DNA from: Liolophura sinensis
Lineage: Eukaryota > Mollusca > Polyplacophora > Chitonida > Chitonidae
Length of the DNA: 64,000 nucleotides
Assembly: GCF_032854445.1 (NCBI RefSeq)
Contig: NC_088297.1
Coordinates: 22,209,127 to 22,273,126, forward strand
Direction: 5' to 3'
This document shows positions 1 to 11,169 of this stretch, in pieces (position 1 is the first letter of the stretch; every line of letters begins with the position of its first letter). Below the pieces are notes generated by a model. It saw nothing but the letters and a program-made list of their open reading frames with translations. It was not told where the DNA came from and did not search any database. A program made the position numbers and the translations under genes.

Positions 1-961
1 CCAATGGATCGGATGTAATGGCCAGTGTGCATCACCAATGATTAACGCCTCTGCAGATTGGAGAAATTCGCAGTACATTGTTCATAACGCCTTAAAGTAT
101 GTATCTGTTTATTAAGATCGATGCATTGGCCATTGGTATCGGGCAAAGATCCGGTTATGTTCTGGAAATACATTGTTTATGTTTAAGCTATGAAGTAACA
201 TTCATCCAAGTAGGATCCACTCGCCTTGAACAGCTCTTGCGTCTTGCTCGTCTTAGCTCATCTTGGCCAAATGTCTGATCTTGAGTTTTTGCTCTGTAGT
301 ACGAAAATGCGCCTTAAGCCCTAAGACCTTCATGTGACGGATTTATTTCATCAAGATCGAAATAGTAACGAGGTCAGCACGTCTCTTTTTGACTTCTTCT
401 GGTAACATGAGAGATAGATGCATCATTTATTCAAAGCTGAAGCCAGGCCATAAACCAGTTGTATGACTGCAATGAGATGTAGACGACCAGTTACTATTTT
501 CATACCATCTATACAGTGGTAAAAGACAATGGACCCATAACGCCTACAGAGAGCCAGTTAAAATTAACCAAAGCAAACCACGACAAGGCGTATTAAAGTA
601 GAGTTGGGCTCAGGTGGATATATCGTATACATGTAACATATAGTTTTAACGTTGCACCCACGTGCATGCCTTTTAGCTCGTGGTGCTATCAGCAGTTTTG
701 TATTCACGATTATAACTTTCAGTTCCTCTAGCCTGGCTATGAACGATCTGATTGCAGTAGAGTTTAACAAAAAGGCCTGCGTCTCAAAATCTCAAAGGAC
801 TCTAAATCAAAATTTCTCGAGTACGATTGTTTAAGATAAATGTAATTTACCCCCTCGTCTGATCAGTAAGAGTTGTGTGCGATGGTGTCAATTTAGCACA
901 TGGAAATCCCAGAACTGAAGGACTTATCTGACTTCCCTATCAAACCTGTCTGGTTGGATAA
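1..961. other. No recognised feature
   Basis: AT-rich unique-looking sequence. Short open frames occur on both strands (for example 652-834 plus and 564-770 minus), but none has a recognisable domain, a convincing splice context or a repeat match elsewhere in the window. Confidence 0.6.
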
Positions 962-1231
962 ATGGAGGAAAGCAGTCTCCGCCGAACGCTCAATGTTTGG
1001 ACGAAAACGGAATCTCTTGATAAACCTTCCCCGTCCATCAAATATCTGTTGGTTTCAGCCAAGCACATATCGCAACTTTCACGTACCCCTGTCATCTGGA
1101 AAGCAAGTACGGTCCATCAAACAATTAGAGGTGCTGGACTTTCAGATTCACACATTGTATGCACAGAAATTCCATGCTGCATTTTTATGATCAATTGTCC
1201 GGATATAACAATCAGAAAGCATCATCAATAG
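962..1231 (+). pseudogene. Tyrosine-recombinase-like relic (DIRS/Crypton type)
   Basis: The 89-codon frame has, at about residues 6-63, the spacing of a retroelement tyrosine recombinase C-terminal domain: a leucine/arginine-rich helix (LRRTLNVWTKTESL), a serine/proline turn into a hydrophobic strand (KPSPSIKYLLVS), a short loop with SRTPVIWKASTV, and a helix ending in AGLSD. In known DIRS-like recombinases an HxxR box and the catalytic tyrosine follow AG(I/L). Here SHIVCTEIP takes that place and neither is visible. No reverse transcriptase or other domain flanks it, so if real it is a decayed fragment. A second open frame (900-1190, starting MEIPELKDLSDFPIK) overlaps it in another phase and I do not recognise it. 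The family call comes from pattern memory and could be wrong. Confidence 0.33.
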
Positions 1232-1289
1232 TTAATATAATACCTCGGCGGGTAACAAATTAGCATTGCGCGTGACATAGAACATTGCT

Positions 1290-1420
1290 TTTTTCTTTTC
1301 GCATAAATCCGTCTTACTTTCGTATTTTATAGTTTTTTGGTGATGTCGTTTTGAAAATTGGTCTTGTCATTATTGACCCAAAACGTCAAGTTTGGTTAAA
1401 GGCCGGTAATGGCTGGTACA
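1290..1420 (+). repeat. Dispersed repeat family T, copy 1
   Basis: One of five diverged copies sharing a core close to AATTGGTCTTGCGATTATTG followed by ACCTGGAACGTC, preceded by a pyrimidine-rich stretch with TACTTTCGTA. The others are near 7715-7870, 17690-17870 (inverted), 28860-29085 and 54290-54450. No terminal repeats or target duplications were found. Confidence 0.6.
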
Positions 1421-1544
1421 TATGAATGTACGCATGCCTAAGTTCCTATATTACATTTGCATGTGGTCAAATTTATGAAATATCGTTTGATGGTAAAAAT
1501 ACTATTTTCTAGACTTAACGAAACTTTACTGGGCCCCTAGTGAT

Positions 1545-1582
1545 GGTGGGGGTGGGTGTGTGTGTGTGTGGGGGGGGGGGGA
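1545..1582. repeat. GT microsatellite running into a G tract
   Basis: A G-rich lead-in, a (TG)n stretch and an uninterrupted run of G. The similar tract at 6247-6270 has the same GT-then-G order. Confidence 0.9.
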
Positions 1583-2239
1583 CATACCACTTCATACATA
1601 AACGCGAGACAACCCTATGTTGGATTAACTCCTTGCCCTCTTTTGAGCAGGTGATCATCGTCAACAAGCAGGCTTGCTCAGCTTGACCAGGACTCGTTTC
1701 AGCAGGGTCCACTTCGTAAACATCCAGTGTCTGACGTCACCTGTTTTAGTGTAGCTGTTATACCTAACCTTGATGACTAATGTTTACGTATGCTGCTCAT
1801 CTGTCCACGTTTTCTCCTTGCACAGTGCCAACTACAGCAGGTCTATACGTACACGCCTAAACGAGGGAGCAGAGTGTACGATATCGTGTCTGTGTTTGTA
1901 TACGAGCGCACCTATTAATCCTTGTGGAAATGTAGTCCGAGCGGATTCTCTACTTGTAAGCATAACGTGCCGCCCAGGTGTATAGACAGCCCGGGTTTGG
2001 AATCGAATGGCTGTGTATTGACAGGTTTATTGGTGCGTTAGTTATACATGATGTTATTTTATCTTGCGAATGGTTAAGCTGCACTTAATAAGATGTGTGT
2101 TGTGATTTCGTTCAGCCATACCTACACTGTCTTACTTGTGCTTTGGGTACGCTTTGTATGCCGTACGCCGAAATATTTCTCATGTGGCATAGAATCTCAG
2201 CCTCTGTGCGTTTGACGTTTTTTAGCAATGGGGTAAGTT

Positions 2240-2800
2240 AGGAGTGCATAATCCTCTTAACGCCTTTGTGACACAAACATCTCAAAGTATGGTGTCGTGT
2301 CTTTCAACTGCTTTTCACATCCTGGATTCGTGTCTTTCAACTGCTTTTCACACCCTGGATTCTAAAGTTCTGAAATGTACAGAAAATCCTTGTCGCCTTA
2401 AGGCCGGTGTTAGAAAATCTCTTTGTGATATTAGACTGTTATTAATGCCAACGCACTTTATCCCCTGGTCTTGTCACTATCAGCATTGTCACCCGCTCGC
2501 TGACAATTCGCCTGGGTACCGACTTACCTCTTTCCAATCTCAAAGGTCTAGAATTTATCCGACTTCCGTATTAAACATGTCTAGTTTAACACAAAGAAAG
2601 CCATCACTCCATAGCTGTCATGTATCAACGTACACACGCAGAGCCAGAGATTTCTAATGCCTTTAATGTCTTTCTGAATCTCTCCAGCCAATCAAAAAGC
2701 CGTGATTTTGAGGAAAGTGTATAACGATCTCATCACCACGTAATCCTTTCTTGGTGGTCTGCAAAATAAGACAGGCCGTCAAAACAGTGAAGGTCATGGT
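2240..2800 (+). repeat. Old duplicated block, copy 1 (partner 11170-11650)
   Basis: Collinear similarity with 11170-11650. Shared landmarks in order are a CTGGATTCTAAAG-like stretch, CTTTATCCCCT followed by a TATCAC-like stretch, a GGTCTAGAATTTATC-like stretch, and near the end a TGGTCGTCTGCAAAATAA-like stretch. Divergence is high and indels are common, so the duplication is old. The 137-codon open frame at 2244-2657 lies inside it, but the partner does not preserve that frame, which argues against coding. Confidence 0.65.
2295..2360 (+). repeat. 33-bp perfect-period tandem duplication
   Basis: Two adjacent 33-bp copies starting TCGTGTCTTTCAACTGCTTT differ at one position (CACATCC against CACACCC). 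The duplication is absent from the partner block at 11.2 kb, so it arose after the block was copied. Confidence 0.95.
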
Positions 2801-3639
2801 CGTCCAGGTTTACCGCGCCATATGTATCAAAGGGACTTTGAAAAGATTCTTCCTGGTTTTCGTGATAAATTAAGGGGATGTACAGACTGGGATGCATCAT
2901 CATTCATATAGCAGTGTGACTGTAGTTAGAACCATTCATCAGGCGATCGCTCATGTCATCCTATCGCCTGCACACAACGTTATTGATGCACCTGTCCCTG
3001 ATAAAAATGGCGTTTCCTTTGAGTCCGCGAGAGGCTGGGATCTGTTACATATTTTATGACACACATCTTTTATGAGCTTGATGAATGCCGACTAGAGTGT
3101 CTTTTTCTAGTATCAGAATTACTAATGAACACATCGTCAAGTCATGACAGAAATATCATTTATCGTTGATGCACCTGAGTTAGTTATAGGACTTCTGTCG
3201 CATTGCCGCAAAAGCAATCTTGCGCTACTAATATAACGTGGAGAGAACCTAAGTGAGAACGTCCATTAATGACAACTCTAATTACTTGACATGTTGCGGG
3301 GCAATCAGATAATAATGGGGCACTAGTACCCAAATTCCCCATTAATACGTCACATGATTAGTTAACGATGGAACTGCTCAAGTACTTTATAACTAGGTGA
3401 CATAATTACACGCAGATGGAACAGTATAGCTGTTTGAAATGCACGAGCAAAACAAACAGGTGTAAATGAAAACGGGTAAAAATGTACATAGACATAGAAG
3501 TACACTTTATAAAGATTGGTTGAAAGGTGTGAAATAGTGCCGTGGTATACAAGAACACTGCTACTCAGACACTTTCCAGAAAGCTGATGTATTTCCCGGA
3601 ATCCACTCTCAAATTTATCTGACAGTCGCCGTGTAAGAA

Positions 3640-3787
3640 ATTTTATTTGTTTATTTATTTGATTGGTGTTTTACGCCTTACTCAAGAATAATTCACTTAT
3701 ACGACGACGGCCAGCATTATGGTGAGAGGAAACCGGGCAGAGCTCGGTGGAAACCCACGACCATCCGCAGGTTGCGGACAGACCAAG
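3640..3787 (-). mobile_element. SINE-A, 3' half
   Basis: On the plus strand it runs from a T/TTTA-rich start through GATTGGTGTTTTACGCC, TTCACTTATACGACG and AAACCGGGCAGAG to CATCCGCAGGTTG, the reverse complement of the SINE-A 3' half. The tRNA-derived head is missing. The AAAT-type tail lies at the low-coordinate end, so the element is on the minus strand. Confidence 0.88.
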
Positions 3788-4056
3788 AAATTTTAAAACT
3801 ACATAATAAGTCGCTTCCAGGTTTTACAGGTTTCCCTGTCTTTATTCCGCTGTTCGAATACCTACTTTCATGCCAACCCATCCCAACCAAGCTTACTTCC
3901 TCTCCTTTCAGGCCACGCCTCTATGTCTTCGTTCAGGTAAAGTTAATATGATGTTGTTCTGATTAGAGCCTGTAAACCTCCTTTCCCCTACACCAGTGTC
4001 AGATTGCCTATTTTCCCTAACAGGAAAACGTACGGGCTCGGCAAATGACACTAACA

Positions 4057-4509
4057 GGACACAGACCCCCATTACAACTTCCGTTTTTCAGTAGGGACGA
4101 TTGTAGTTCTGTGTATTTTAGGGTGTAAAGTCTTTTTTTGCTGCCAGCCTGCCGTTTTTGGTGTACAAGTGCATGCTTGATATCAAAATGATGGAAATTG
4201 TCTAAGCTTTGGGCAGGTATGAGTTTTAATGGTGAAAGTTTGAAATTCTGGGCGAGAGGACAAAAGGAGACAGGTGGTGATGAGGCTGCGAGTGACGTCC
4301 CCTTGGCGTTGCTAGGCACCCCTCCCAGCTGCCGGCATGTAAAGGTCCAGATTTTGACGGTCAACCTATGTCAAGATTTTAATGACTTCTTTCTCTCAGG
4401 CTGGGCCAGGTATGCACCAAAGCTTATTGGCTTCGGAATGTTTGGGACTGAGCTACAGCGCTAAACGTTAACATTGTCGCTTATGGAAAACTAATGGGGG
4501 TCTGTGGCC
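4057..4509 (+). mobile_element. 453-bp TIR element (MITE-like), copy 1
   Basis: It begins GGACACAGACCCCCATTA and ends with the near-perfect reverse complement (TAATGGGGGTCTGTGGCC), giving terminal inverted repeats of about 18 bp with one mismatch. A second copy of identical length lies at 6941-7393 with no indels and about seven substitutions. Such length, inverted termini and lack of a transposase fit a non-autonomous DNA transposon, but I cannot assign a superfamily. An 88-codon plus-strand frame and a 110-115-codon minus-strand frame are open in both copies. They are more likely a consequence of the recent copying than coding. Left flank ends AAC(A), right flank starts TGAT. Confidence 0.85.
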
Positions 4510-4638
4510 TGATCTGTCCACTTGTGCCAAAACAATGTAATATGTCACTGTGTGCTCAGATTTGGCAGCAGCCTGATAATATTTGGTGGGTACATCTGCG
4601 ATGTGGTTTGCATTGACATGGAACTTGATTGAGCAGTT

Positions 4639-5912
4639 TTAAAGCTTTTTAATTCTATATTTTCCCCACATATCCATTTTGTCTAAAAATCGGCTAAAAC
4701 GCTCTGTGGTCAAGGGTAGTACAGGAGTATAAACAGACTGGAAACAAAACACAGACAATGTTTCATTGTTCCTGGTTTTTAAAATGTCTCTTTTGGGGCT
4801 GACATTTGATAAATAATGCAAAATTTGAGTGCTGCGAGTGAAATTGGAGTATGTGGCTGATAGATAGGGTGGTGTGATTAAGGATGGTCAATAAGGCCTT
4901 GCATCACATATAAGGCCCAGCCTCACACAGGTGGATAAAAACACATCAGCAGATTAATTTACTTGGCTAGAGTAGTAGAGAGGGCCAGTGTGCATTTAAT
5001 TTACAAACCAAGTCAGGTTCCTCCCATGTGTGCCACCACACACTAGGTAAATGTGCTTCAAATCATCCTGCAGGTCACAAAACATTAAAACAGGCATCTC
5101 TGCTGGAACACTGTCTGCTTTTTTGGGCATAGACTTGAAGTGGACAAGGTAAATTTTCCTCTTTAAACTTAAAAATAAACCACTGTAGGCATGTAGTTTT
5201 CATTGCATGTGTATATTCATTCCTCTGACAAGTTACATGTGCACTCACACAGTATGTGTGGCGTTGGAACAAAAATGATCAATTTCAAGTTTCTAGCATA
5301 CATGTGAGTGTGATCTGTTGGAATATTGCCCTTGTGAAAATGAGTCTCTGCCCCACCAGGTGTCTGTTTTTCCACCAGAACATAGTACGCTGTTCCTGCG
5401 ACATCTCAAGGAGTTTTTGTTTTAGTATCTGGCCCAGTGTGGCATCCACCTCCCTAGGCAACTGGGATTTTTTTATGTTTCCAATGTCCTCACACACAAG
5501 TTAGAAATTAGACAGCTACAATATGTCTTTCACCATCCTAGTTTAATACCTATTGAGCTTTTGTCTTGGTTTCCCTCTTTAGATCTTGTCTCCCAAACAT
5601 GGCGTCAGTGAACTTTGCCTGGTTATGCATATATTGAACTGGGATCTACCTAGGTGAGTGGGGTCTGCTAGCCGTTCAGCTTCCTCAAAGGCCTGACCAT
5701 TCGGATGCAGTCTTCCCACTCCCTTGGCCGACCTAGAATCCCCGTCATTGGTCCGGTACTACACCATGACACATACCCCTCCAGCCCCCCCCCCCCCACC
5801 GGGGAACGTCACAGGTTTCTCATATATGTACGGACAGTTTGAATGTCCATTCCTCATGCCCACCCAGGAACACCCAGTGTGGAACCTGATTACGGATGTA
5901 ATTTCTCACTGA
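4639..5912 (-). CDS. Series of exon-like open stretches, possible split gene or captured gene fragment
   Basis: Reading the minus strand from high to low coordinates there are four open stretches with natural-looking composition. (1) About 5900-5600: two competing frames, one containing GMRNGHSNCPYIYEKP, disturbed near the 13-bp G tract and a TAG; further on another stretch contains EEAERLADPTHLG. (2) 5497-5285: residues DIGNIKKSQLPREVDATLGQ then ILKQKLLEMSQEQ, helix-rich and charged. (3) About 5199-4996: contains MPKKADSVPAEMPVLMF and CDLQDDLKHIYLVCGG, ending at a TAA. (4) 4821-4639: 60 codons. I do not recognise a family. Weak acceptor-like sequences precede (2) and (3), but no consistent splice chain could be built. 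Open stretches of this length are expected by chance; the clustering on one strand is the only real argument. Confidence 0.25.
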
Positions 5913-6246
5913 TTATTTGAGGATTTCTGTGTTGTTACAGGTTAAAAAGTATAGCTTTTCCCCTCTTCTTGGGTCCCTTCAACATGTCTTGGGAGGGTTG
6001 CCTTGCTGACTGTCTGAATGACCAATGTGCATGTACTGTGTGGCTTTATTTTTGTAAGTGGCAAATTCATATTTCTCCCCTCTACTTATCTCTTGTAGAT
6101 GCCAGTGTCACACTTTGGTGTTTGTTATGTGGAAAGTACTAATTTAGTCTGAGGCAACAACACAGGTGGTGGGATTCTTTTGCACTATGAGTTGAGGTAA
6201 GCCAGCCAACCAATGGCAGCCATGGGGGAGACGGGAAAGGGGGGTA

Positions 6247-6270
6247 GTGTGTGTGTGTGTGGGGGGGGGA
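6247..6270. repeat. GT microsatellite running into a G tract
   Basis: A (TG)n stretch followed by a run of G, with the same organisation as the tract at 1545-1582. Confidence 0.85.
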
Positions 6271-6940
6271 GTGGGTGATCTTTTAAAGGGTTTTATCATG
6301 TGAATCACTATGTAAAAGGGATACTAGTCTTTTCTTTAGCCCTATCCATGGAAACTCTGCCTATGAGCATTTCTATATCAATTTGGATGCATATGTTTAC
6401 TTTGATGGTGATCAAAATGTACTTTTCTGGAATTTTGAAACTCCGCTTTCCTACCCACCTGTATCACTTTAAGTCAAATTTTGCACAAAGTTGCTAAAAG
6501 GTATGTCCTATATTTTGTAAGTGAATTGTCAGATAAATTACCTGTCTTTTGATATATATTTTGACACTTTTGGCCTTTAAGTATTTTCTTAACACTGCTG
6601 TAAACAAGAAAATCTACTTGAAAATCCATAATTTTCTAAATGTTTTCAATGGAAAATGTAAAATACTTTGTCATTGGAATTTTTTCATATTTCTTGCAGA
6701 TATACATACCAGCTTTCCAAAACATTTGACCTGGTTAAGATATTTTGAACGGTATGTGCACTACAGAGCTTTGAACTTGGTGCTTGAGGACGGACAAGAT
6801 AGGGGTACCCCAAGTTAAATCCCTCCTACTCAAAAGTTTTTGCATGTATCAAGCTGTAACTTTATGTGTGAGGTTTAGAGGTAGTAAGCATTATGTGGTG
6901 CAAAAATTATTGATTTTAAAAAAAGTTGACTGGTGTGATA

Positions 6941-7393
6941 GGACACAGACCCCCATTACAACTTCCGTTTTTCAGTAGGGACGATTGTAGTTCTGTGTAT
7001 TTTAGGGTGTAAAGTCTTTTTTTGCTGCCAGCCTGCCGTTTTTGGTGTACAAGTGCATGCTTGGTACCAAAATGATGGAAATTGTCTAAGCTTTGGGCAG
7101 GTATGAGTTTTAATGGTGAAAGTTTGAAATTCTGGGCGAGAGGACACAAGGAGACAGGTGGTGATGAGGCTGCGAGTGACGTCCCCTTGGCGTTGCTAGG
7201 CACCCCTCCCAGCTGCCGGCATGTAAAGGTCCAGATTTTGACGGTCAACCTATGTCAAGATTTTTACAGCTTCTTTCTCTCAGGCTGGGCCAGGTATGCA
7301 CCAAAGCTTATTGGCTTCGGAATGTTTGGGACTGAGCTACAGCGCTAAACGTTAACATTGTCGCTTATGGAAAACTAATGGGGGTCTGTGGCC
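6941..7393 (+). mobile_element. 453-bp TIR element (MITE-like), copy 2
   Basis: Same length and orientation as copy 1, with terminal inverted repeats intact. The differences I count fall at the GATATC/GGTACC site, an AAAA/ACAA site, and a cluster at the TTTTAATGACTTC/TTTTTACAGCTTC site. Left flank ends TGAT(A), right flank starts AACA. Confidence 0.85.
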
Positions 7394-7714
7394 AACAAGC
7401 CTTAAGGATGGGTGCGTAGTCGGGTCACGTGACAATTACATCGCATATTGTCCACTGACAACTAATATTTTCTAACGGGTCTGAAATTACCCAGCTTGAG
7501 GATAGATTCACCGTCATGGCCATAACTGATGCCATGTTTAAAATCTTCGTGTCGGCGGGTACATGTAAATGAAGAACTGGAATCAAGATGCAGCTGAGAA
7601 GCATATTTCGATTAATTACAACATATTAACTAGGATGGTTCCTGTTTTGGATACGGAATAAATTTGATCGTTAAGATCAATCCTTGTGTCACTCCGGCAT
7701 CAATAAAAAACCGA

Positions 7715-7870
7715 TGGCCGCTTTTATTGTCGGGGCTCTTTCGCATTTTCGCAGTGTTTCTACCTCTTTTGTGGTTGTTTTGGAAATTGGTCTTCCGATA
7801 ATTGACCTGGAACGTCGATTTTGGCTGACAGTTGGTAAACGAGTGTCTCCTTCGACGACTAGATTCAGGG
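7715..7870 (+). repeat. Dispersed repeat family T, copy 2
   Basis: Contains GGAAATTGGTCTTCCGATAA and TGACCTGGAACGTCGATTTT, matching the family core, plus a downstream TCGACGACT..GATTC stretch shared with the copy at 28860-29085. Confidence 0.65.
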
Positions 7871-7875
7871 TAACA

Positions 7876-10800
7876 CGATCATAAACAAGAGGTGGGTTAT
7901 TCTATTTTATAAAGGCCTATTATTAAACAAACTGTCTAGGTTTAAAAACACCCTGTTGCTTTCGATCTTTACAAAAGTTTAGTGTTTGTTTAGGTGACTT
8001 TAAAATGGTTTGCTTTCCTTTCTGATTTGGAATTTAATCATCGTCACATTTTTTGTTAATATGCCTGTCATGTTACAATTTCCCCTCCTTTCATTGAAGT
8101 GAAATACCCACACCAGTTTTTTAGTATTGAAGACGTATTGAAAGCGCCTTCTTAAGCGGGTGTGATTTCTTCACGTACTGCAAGATTTTACCTGTGATCA
8201 ACATGACAAGATTTCCAAGAAAATGTTGATGAGCAGTTTTACTTTTACTCTTGTTACTAAAACCTTCCATAATTCCCTCCGTGAATGTACCTTGATGTCA
8301 ATCTGGCAAACAATTCTCTTTTACCCCTCTGAAAAATATAATTAATTCTATAGAGGTCACAAAACAAGTAGGAAAATATATAATATGCTAATAATAGCTG
8401 TAAGTGAATTGGCATTTGACACATTTGTCTAATGAGATGTCTAAACATTGTAAGATATGTTTTACTGAGTTGATATAGTGAGAGAGGAGTGAATTGAAAA
8501 AAGGAGCGGGGAGTGAAGAATAGCACATACATAAGCATATCTATAAATACTATGAGACTTACACCTATAGAAAATATTCACTGATACCGTCTTTAGGAAC
8601 TTGATAACATTTCTTGACTTTTCGTTGATACAGCAATAGTTATCCGCTATTTTTACTTCTACTCAGTGTGCCAAGAATGGAACAATGTGTCAACACTAAC
8701 TGCATCTTTTCCGGATATTTGACGTTTCTGTCTCCTGTTTCCACCAGCTGCTGTCATGGATAAGAACTCCTTCTCGTTAGAGTCAGTATCTCTGTCACGT
8801 TTTTCAATCCATTCAACAGTTGTGAAACACACTCAACAAAGGTTTTGATTTTTAAAGCCAACCTTCAACTTTGATATTATAGAGATTGTGCGGTTATGTC
8901 GAATACAAACAAGGCTTTCGTTCCTCGGACATCGGAACTATTGAAGATACATGATTTTCTGTATGTATTAACCGGAACCTACAAAACGTAGACGCAGAGA
9001 TACTCAGATATGTTTGATTTCGCCATAGATATATAAGTATACCATCGCAGTGCTTTTTATAATGCATTTCCGGTAGGAAGCAAGTTTTTCTGCTTTCAGC
9101 TGCAGCGTTGATTCATCAGAGGAGTTCGTGTAGGTGACCTGCTCGGTACATTTGTGCATTGTTAACTTAGGTGTCGTCTTCACTCGTGCGCTAGCAGTGG
9201 GTGTAATCACAACAGTGGCCCCTTTCTGTGCACCTATTATATTTAGTCGCTTATATGATGCGATGTGTAACCATGCGTGGACAATTAACACACACCCGGT
9301 TTTTTATAGCCCGGTCTTCTCACCTCCCATCAGATATCAAGGCCATATCGAGAATCTTCCTCTGTTTCAAGTCTAAATATACGACAATTATTACTCAGTA
9401 ATAAATCATTCTCATATGTAATCATTGATCTTCCCTGCCTGAGAAATTCGACAGGTGAGGTGATGATTAATTCATATGGTGACTTTAATCTAGGCCTACA
9501 AAATGAACACTCTGACGCTAATAACTTATATGACATACAGCAAATGTCTCTAAAATAATACATATAGTCTTCTTCTAACTGTCGTTCGTTGAATTCTTTT
9601 GGGGTTTTGTCGCTCTTTTCCTCCGTATTAATCGTTTTTTTTTAAAGAACCAAATGGTTGCCACAATTACTTTACATCAAAAACTCTTTCTTGCTTTCTT
9701 TACCAGATGTTTCATCGATTTCTTACTTGTTGTATTGACAACACAGCCTGTGTTATTTCATCACCTAGGAACTGACATGGAAGGCCCTGGTTATGTTCCT
9801 GAACAACAGTAAGAGAAAATCCATTATAGTTGACGGCTGATGCACGAATATTTGTTTAGACGCATAAATTTCATGGAGAAAAATACGAGCCAGTTTTGGA
9901 AACAATGACTTTAGACTTCTGGTCTCTCCCTTCTGGCACCTGTATTATAGGTTCTCTGTTACCTGAAATTAGGTGTGTAAGGGACGAACAGGAATAATAA
10001 GCACGTGGTATACCTGCCCTGTGGAAAGGTTTTCCAAACTTGGCTTCCAGTAAAGGATATCCCATCACAAGTGCCCCAACGCGAATTGCTGTTAAACTCA
10101 TGCGAAGTAACAACCAACCATGGTTATGACTTTACGCCTCTTCCACAGTATTACATCCATGTCAGTATCAGTATTCATACTGAGGGCGATCAGTATTAAT
10201 TTAGTTTTTGTGTAAGCCCAATCATTATCATTACCTTGTTACACGAGGACGTATCCATTCCTCCGTGTCATCTATTACACTTGCAGTTTTATCTATTTAA
10301 CTTTATCAGTGATGGTCCGCTTTACGGGTGAACGAAACCTCGCTACAAAGCTTGAAACAGAGATACAGAAAACTACAAGCACATACACCGACAAAATCTG
10401 AAGAGCTGAACAGAAAGAACGCGCGAGAATCAGTGAGGTGGGTTGTTATGGATTGGAACTCTTATGGATACATTGTATACAGTATAACGGTAAAGTATCC
10501 CACCTGGACTTGTTCGCTCCAGTCCCCTTTCGTTCATGATGTTACAGTCAAAAATAGGGCCATTTCCTTTGTATCAATATGCACAGGAGTCATTTGAGCA
10601 TGATCTATGCTCTGTACATCCGGTGTCTCACGTCACAGTTTAGCTGCAGTATCGGGCTTTTTATTTACTTATGCAGCTCTTCTGGATATTTCACCTGCCC
10701 ACATGTTCGTCACGTAATTCCAGCGATACCAGATTTATGGGCATTATGATTATACAAGGAATCAAGGATTACCCACGCCACTGCGGACTTAACGGTGTGC

Positions 10801-11169
10801 GCATTGAGTCTTGAGTTCTTGGTCTTGTGTATATGACCTTCAAATGTTATTATTTTAGGGTGGTTGTACTGCTGACATAAAAGGAGAGCTCTTTTTGAGT
10901 CAACTGACCGTATTCTGACGTGTGTCTAAGCTTGATGGACTTTCTGTCCAAAACAGAACTCATGTCAGAGTAATTCAGTCAGGTGTTATAACTATGCCCT
11001 ACCTTTGAGTTCAAAAGTTACTCTAATGGATATGACCGGAGAAGGAATTTCGACGTCTTGTTTCCATTTGATCGCAAATGCATCGTCTTCCAGTAAATCG
11101 TAGACTAAGTTATCAAGCCTATGCTGTATGTATCACTTCATAGTCTCTGCCACTGACGTGTTCTATATA
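7876..11169. other. No convincing gene or repeat
   Basis: AT-rich DNA with only short open frames. Near 10299-10440 an acceptor-like sequence precedes a short charged frame and a GAG/GTGGGT donor-like site, but both candidate frames are interrupted or start arbitrarily. A stretch near 8745-8850 follows an acceptor-like CTGTTTCCACCAG and is open for about 34 codons. Neither is strong enough to call. Confidence 0.5.

Larger units (their letters stand above)
4510..6940. other. 2.43-kb segment between the two TIR elements
   Basis: T-rich on the plus strand, with a 13-bp C tract near 5785-5797 and a GT/G microsatellite at 6247-6270. No SINE and none of the window's dispersed families were seen inside it, unlike the sequence on either side. 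Exon-like minus-strand frames are described separately. Confidence 0.6.

Noticed and set aside
2244-2657. 137-codon plus-strand open frame
   Set aside because: Its length is near chance expectation, it contains the 33-bp tandem duplication, and the paralogous block at 11.2 kb does not keep the frame.
3995-4052. AGTGTCA/TGACACT inverted pair next to TIR element copy 1
   Set aside because: Seven-base inverted pairs at this distance are common by chance, and it is not present at copy 2.
4017-4364. 115-codon minus-strand frame conserved in both TIR elements, with an 88-codon plus-strand frame
   Set aside because: Conservation is explained by the two elements being about 98% identical as DNA. 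Both strands are open, there is no transposase motif, and the substitutions show no codon pattern.
4057-7393. LTR retrotransposon with 453-bp LTRs
   Set aside because: The direct repeats do not begin TG and end CA, have long inverted termini, and no primer-binding site, polypurine tract or gag-pol was seen. Kept only as a minor alternative in the findings.
10299-10440. Possible exon between TTTATCAG and GAG/GTGGGT
   Set aside because: One frame is interrupted by a TGA and the other lacks a proper start or acceptor phase. The evidence is too thin.
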